64,000 nucleotides of DNA from Streptomyces sp. NBC_01198 (GTDB taxonomy: Bacteria > Actinomycetota > Actinomycetes > Streptomycetales > Streptomycetaceae): the NCBI RefSeq assembly GCF_036010485.1, contig NZ_CP108568.1, positions 4,099,001-4,163,000 of the forward strand. Direction: 5' to 3'. Of the stretch, positions 61,094-64,000 are shown one piece after another. Below the pieces are notes generated by a model. That model did not search any database and was not told the origin of the DNA. It saw only the letters and a list, made by a program, of their open reading frames with translations. How positions within the stretch are numbered: the first letter of the stretch is position 1; each line of letters begins with the position of its first letter. The translations under genes were made by a program, and so were the position numbers.

Positions 61094-61393
61094 ATGTCGA
61101 TCGGTATCGCGGCAACGAAGGCAAGCAGGGCCTTGGCGAAGGGGATGGCGGAGGCGTCCGTCGGTGCCGATTCGGGCGTCGAGCACGCGTGCATCGCGGT
61201 CGGTGTGGTGGTGGGGTTCGCCGGCAGCCTGCTCGGGGTGGCCAGCGCCACAGCCGCGGGCAGCGTCGCCGCGCCGGGTGCGGCGACGGTGGTCGGGGCC
61301 CACCTCGTCATCCCCGCCGCCGGCGCCGGGGGCGCCGTCGGGGCGAAGGTCGGCGCCAAGGTGGGGAAGATCCTCAAGAGCCTGGCCAAGTAA
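61094..61393 (+). CDS. Gly/Ala-rich small protein with glycine-zipper helices
   Basis: A 99-residue protein after GGGGCGG (about seven bases before ATG). Two hydrophobic segments (CIAVGVVVGFAGSLLGVASA and AAPGAATVVGAHLVIPAAG) contain GxxxG spacing, and the C-terminus GAKVGAKVGKILKSLAK is a basic amphipathic helix. The pattern is like pore-forming small membrane proteins or bacteriocins, but no leader or processing site is seen. Strong terminator hairpin 25 bp after the stop. I do not recognise the family. Confidence 0.7.
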   Translation: MSIGIAATKASRALAKGMAEASVGADSGVEHACIAVGVVVGFAGSLLGVASATAAGSVAAPGAATVVGAHLVIPAAGAGGAVGAKVGAKVGKILKSLAK

Positions 61394-61417
61394 GCGCCCC
61401 GGGGTGCCCCGGCCCCG

Positions 61418-61460
61418 CCTCGTGGCGGGGCTGTCGCGCCACGACAGCCCCGCCACGAGG
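61418..61460 (+). terminator. 19-bp stem terminator
   Basis: Bases 61418-61436 and 61442-61460 are perfect reverse complements (CCTCGTGGCGGGGCTGTCG and complement) around the loop CGCCA, 25 bp after the stop codon of the Gly/Ala-rich gene. Confidence 0.85.
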
Positions 61461-61474
61461 GCTGCGCGGGCATA

Positions 61475-61556
61475 CCGCCGGCCCCAGGGTCAGGTGGATG
61501 ACCGCCGGCCCCAGGGTCAGGTGGATGACCGCCGGCCCCAGGGGTCAGGTGGATGA
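61475..61556. repeat. 27-bp tandem repeat
   Basis: CCGCCGGCCCCAGGGTCAGG followed by TGGATGA is repeated at 61475, 61502 and 61529; the third copy has one extra G. It lies between the terminator and the stop codon of the Rrf2 gene. Confidence 0.9.
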
Positions 61557-61572
61557 CCGCCCGCCCCGGCGG

Positions 61573-62079
61573 TCAGGCGGACGAATCCGCCGGAGCATGC
61601 TCCGCCGGGCCGGACAGCCAGGTCCGGATGCTCGCCATGGTGCCGGTCCCGTAGTCGTCATTGACGCTCGTCGCCAGGTCGGCGACGGATATCGCCTGCA
61701 GCGCTGCCCGCCAAGCCGCGTCCGCCGTGGCCATCGCGCGGGAGATGGCGCAGGGGCGCGTGCAGGCCTCGGGAGGCGCCGCCAGCGGGCCGCGCTGCCG
61801 GATCTCGGTGCAGACGAAGGCGGGCTGCGGGCCGTCGATGGCCGTGACGACGTCCAGGACGGTGATCTCGGCGGGAGGCCTGGTCAGGGCGTATCCGCCT
61901 GCCTTGCCCTGGACGGAGTGCACGAGGTCGGCGCGGGAGAGCACCTGAAGCTGCTTGGCCAGATAGCTGGCGGAGACGTCGTGCAGTTCCGCTAGGCGCG
62001 CCGCGGGGACCGGCTCCGTCGCCGAGGTCAGGACGACGCAGCAGTGCAGGGCCCACTCGACTCCACCGGACAACTTCAT
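61573..62079 (-). CDS. rsrR: Rrf2-family Fe-S regulator, RsrR-like
   Basis: A 168-residue repressor. GGAGGGAG precedes the ATG. The winged helix (WALHCCVVLTSATEPVPAARLAELHDVSASYLAKQLQVL) and wing VQGKAGGYALTRPP are Rrf2 landmarks. Three cysteines in VCTEIRQRG and EACTRPC could bind a [2Fe-2S] cluster. It is divergent from an NmrA-like gene, exactly as S. venezuelae RsrR is arranged with sven6562. Known role there: redox-sensitive regulation of the NmrA gene and others. The ortholog call rests on gene arrangement and motifs. Confidence 0.85.
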   Translation of the reverse strand: MKLSGGVEWALHCCVVLTSATEPVPAARLAELHDVSASYLAKQLQVLSRADLVHSVQGKAGGYALTRPPAEITVLDVVTAIDGPQPAFVCTEIRQRGPLAAPPEACTRPCAISRAMATADAAWRAALQAISVADLATSVNDDYGTGTMASIRTWLSGPAEHAPADSSA

Positions 62080-62102
62080 CGGGCTCGCACTCCCTCCGCT
62101 TG

Positions 62103-62152
62103 ACTCGGACAAAGACTATCCGACTATTATCCCGGATAAGAAGTGTCCGAGT
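62103..62152. promoter_or_regulatory. Candidate RsrR operator in the divergent promoter
   Basis: Two nested inverted repeats: ACTCGGACA (62103-62111) with TGTCCGAGT (62144-62152), and TATCCG (62117-62122) with CGGATA (62133-62138). The region between the two divergent genes is AT-rich and would contain both promoters. RsrR is reported to bind an 11-3-11 inverted repeat; the inner repeat approximates that. Confidence 0.65.
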
Positions 62153-62232
62153 TACGGAGGCGCGTCCTCCCTCGATTCCGGCATGCCCGGCGCCACGCGG
62201 TGTGCGGCATGCCGCGAAAGGTGGCAGACATC

Positions 62233-62973
62233 ATGAAGTTCACCGTCATCGGCGGTACCGGGCTGATCGGCTCGCAGGTGGTCAGGTCGCTGGCCGACGC
62301 CGGGCACGAGGCGGTGCCTGCGGCGCTGTCCACCGGGGTCGACCTGATCAGCGGGCAGGGGGTGAGCGAGGCGGTCGCGGGCGCGGACGTCGTGGTCAAC
62401 CTGGCGAACTCGCCGACCTTCGACGAGGCGTCGCTGGACTTCTTCCGCACCTCGATGGGCAACCTGCTCGCGGCGGGGGAGAAGGCCGGGGTCGGGCACC
62501 AGGTCATCCTGTCGATCGTCGGCGTGGACCAGGTGCCCGAGCTGGACTACTACCGCGCCAAGGCGCTCCAGGAGGAGCTGCTCCAGCAGGGCCCGACGCC
62601 GTACTCGATCGTCCGCGTCACGCAGTTCTTCGAGTTCATGGACGCGGTGCTGTCCTGGACCTCGGACGCGGAGACCGTGCGGCTTCCGGCGACCCGGATC
62701 CAGCCGATCGCGGCCGCCGACGTGGCCGCCGCGGTCGTCGAGGTCGCCACCGGCGCGCCGCTGCGGGGGATCCGCAACGTCGCGGGCCCGGACGTCTTCC
62801 CGCTCAACGAGCTGGGCGAGGTCACGCTGGCGGCGCAGGGGGACGGCAGGCCCGTCGTCATCGACGACCAGGCCGGGATGTTCGCCGCGGTCAACGGTGA
62901 CGTGCTCCTCGGGGGGCCGGACGCGCACCTGGCGCCGACGCACTACCAGGACTGGCTCAGCCGGTCCCGCTGA
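62233..62973 (+). CDS. NmrA-like NAD(P)-binding protein, RsrR target
   Basis: A 246-residue protein. AAAGGTGG lies about nine bases before the ATG. GGTGLIG (about residues 7-13) is the dinucleotide-binding loop; the second half has YSIVRVTQFFEFMDAVL and AADVAAAVVEVATG. The family acts as NADP-dependent reductase or redox-sensing co-regulator. It is divergent from the RsrR-like gene, and the shared operator predicts RsrR repression. Confidence 0.9.
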   Translation: MKFTVIGGTGLIGSQVVRSLADAGHEAVPAALSTGVDLISGQGVSEAVAGADVVVNLANSPTFDEASLDFFRTSMGNLLAAGEKAGVGHQVILSIVGVDQVPELDYYRAKALQEELLQQGPTPYSIVRVTQFFEFMDAVLSWTSDAETVRLPATRIQPIAAADVAAAVVEVATGAPLRGIRNVAGPDVFPLNELGEVTLAAQGDGRPVVIDDQAGMFAAVNGDVLLGGPDAHLAPTHYQDWLSRSR

Positions 62974-63200
62974 CGGCCCCGCCGCATGCCACAAAAACGG
63001 TCATTGTGGAGGTTTGTCGACAGATCGTCACGCGTGCGAGGGAATTGGATCAATCGGGGGCGTTCGGTGCGGATGTGCTGGGCAAGTCTGGATTCGGCGA
63101 CGCCGTCGGAAGTCGGAAGTACAGGTGGAGCGGCCGGCCGGCCGCTCCACCGCAGACAGCAGGTCCGAGTCCGCAATTCAGTCCCCTGGGAGGGAACACC

Positions 63201-63506
63201 ATGGCAAGCATCCGTACCGTCCGTGTCCTGGCCGCCGTGGCCGCGCTGCCCGTCGCGGCGCTGCTGTTCGCCGGCACCGCCGCGGCTGACGACGGGTCGT
63301 TCGCGGGTGACCACTCGAACGCGACGGTGGTGAGCAACTCCGGTGGCAACGTCGGCGGCGGCAACTTCGGCAACGTGACGACGACCCAGCAGGCCGCCAC
63401 CGGCGCCGGCGCGTCGAACCAGAACAACACGGCGAGCGTGGCCGGCGCCGGCTTCACCGCCATCGGCCAGAACACGGCCAACGTCCACTTCTCACCGCTC
63501 TGGTGA
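63201..63506 (+). CDS. Small secreted Gly/Asn-rich protein
   Basis: A 101-residue protein. GGGAGGG precedes ATG 63201. A signal peptide (about 1-28, ending GTAAA-DD) leads to a mature 70-residue region rich in Gly, Asn, Thr and Ala (NSGGNVGGGNFGNVTTTQQ). The Asn/Gln ladders and GxxN spacing recall chaplin- or curlin-like repeats, but no cysteine or clear family signature is visible. Probably a cell-surface protein of unknown function. Confidence 0.75.
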   Translation: MASIRTVRVLAAVAALPVAALLFAGTAAADDGSFAGDHSNATVVSNSGGNVGGGNFGNVTTTQQAATGAGASNQNNTASVAGAGFTAIGQNTANVHFSPLW

Positions 63507-63653
63507 CCCTCCGGAGGCCCCGGCCCTGTGACGTTCCGGGGCCCCGGTGCCCGCGCGCTGAGGACGCGCCGGCCGGCTGAATCCGGCCAGGGCGCGCGAC
63601 GGTATCCCCGTGCCGTCGCGCGCCCGCCGTGGTATCCGCTGCCTCGGTGATCG

Positions 63654-63674
63654 TTGTCCACAGGCTGTGGACAG
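63654..63674. promoter_or_regulatory. Pair of DnaA boxes in opposite orientation
   Basis: TTGTCCACA (63654-63662) is perfect and TGTGGACAG (63666-63674) has one mismatch; they face each other with three bases between. They lie about 100 bp upstream of the DUF1906 gene. Confidence 0.5.
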
Positions 63675-63764
63675 TCCTGGACGCTGCTCCGGAAGGCCGT
63701 CGCGGACGGGTGTGCGGCGGCGTGTCTGCGCGGCGCGGGGCCGCTCGCCACGTTCACTCGCTGA

Positions 63765-64000
63765 ATGAGCAAAAAAAGTATTCTTATCCGTTATGTCCGC
63801 CGCCTGCTCGCCGGCACCCTGACCCTGACCGGGGTGCTCCTTCCCGTGGCGAGTGCCGCCGCGGAGTCCGGCGCCGCCGGTGCGAACCGGGGGGACACCG
63901 CACCCCGTATTTTCCAGGGTCGCGGGTTCGACACCTGCCAGGCCCCCGATCTGGCGACGATGCGGGCGTGGCGCGCGTCGTCCGCCTATCGCGCCGTCGG
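63765..64000 (+). CDS. DUF1906 family secreted protein (5' end only)
   Basis: The first 78 codons of a gene that continues beyond the window. MSKKSILIRYVRRLLAGTLTLTGVLL... is a signal peptide ending near ASAAAES. The mature start FQGRGFDTCQAPDLATMRAW and SAYRAVG match the beginning of DUF1906 glycoside-hydrolase-like proteins (Rv2525c type), which are Tat- or Sec-exported and act at the cell wall. There is no clear ribosome site before the ATG. Confidence 0.7.
   Translation, partial: MSKKSILIRYVRRLLAGTLTLTGVLLPVASAAAESGAAGANRGDTAPRIFQGRGFDTCQAPDLATMRAWRASSAYRAV

Noticed and set aside
61475..61556. CRISPR array
   Set aside because: The repeats are directly adjacent with no unique spacers, and no cas genes are present. 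No other CRISPR-like pattern was seen in the window.

Overview
The window is a very high-G+C chromosomal segment with GTG starts, GGAGG ribosome sites and gene families typical of Streptomyces or a close relative (Dyp peroxidase/Sco/PCuAC copper cluster, RsrR-type Rrf2 regulator with an NmrA partner, DUF5926 and DUF6344-like proteins, anti-sigma-like ATPases and a PP2C protein). No species can be named from sequence alone.

Layout. 1-5.8 kb: the 3' end of a CydC-type ABC exporter, two small actinobacterial proteins, a HAD phosphatase, a glyoxalase-fold protein, an NmrA-like reductase and an intact LLM-class flavin oxidoreductase gene. 5.9-19.5 kb: a defence/stability island. It holds an unknown gene, an RHH/PIN toxin-antitoxin pair, a complete Wadjet (JetABCD) plasmid-restriction operon, two more genes of unknown function and a second RHH/PIN pair. 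Three cargo blocks (toxin-antitoxin 1, JetABCD, toxin-antitoxin 2) are each followed, 10-30 bp after the last stop codon, by the same roughly 45-bp leader joined to a copy of the first ~70 codons of an LLM oxidoreductase. All three copies break at the same codon and resemble each other more than the intact gene. No recombinase is visible. I regard this repeated boundary as the most unusual feature of the window.

19.6-28.7 kb: DipZ, a secreted FG-GAP repeat protein, a two-gene operon joining a DUF262 protein to a CBS-domain protein with a C-terminal HEPN-like RNxxxH motif (a candidate undescribed defence pair), a DUF72 protein and a RecQ helicase. 28.7-32.7 kb: an operon of an EphD-like hydrolase/SDR fusion, a PF10118 metal-dependent hydrolase and a MerR regulator. 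32.9-37.3 kb: four translationally coupled ABC transporter genes and a rhomboid-like protein.

37.4-48 kb is core-like: HAD phosphatase, serS, pheA and the copper/DyP cluster (YcnI, Sco, PCuAC, CopCD, DtpA). The 540-bp serS-pheA intergenic region has three perfect and several near-perfect DnaA boxes. It may correspond to the initiation-titrating DnaA-box cluster (D78) known near oriC in S. coelicolor.

48-58.9 kb: regulators (two anti-sigma-like ATPases, a PP2C protein with a degraded metal site), aminopeptidase P, a prim-pol-like protein, a SEC-C protein, a glycerophosphodiesterase and an HtrA protease. 58.9-64 kb: tRNA-Ser(UGA) followed by a perfect 18-bp inverted repeat and a transposase-like remnant, a cupin, an MBL hydrolase, a Gly/Ala-rich small protein, the RsrR/NmrA divergent pair, a small secreted protein and the start of a DUF1906 protein. 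Intergenic minisatellites with 21-, 29-, 27- and 7-bp periods occur in several places.
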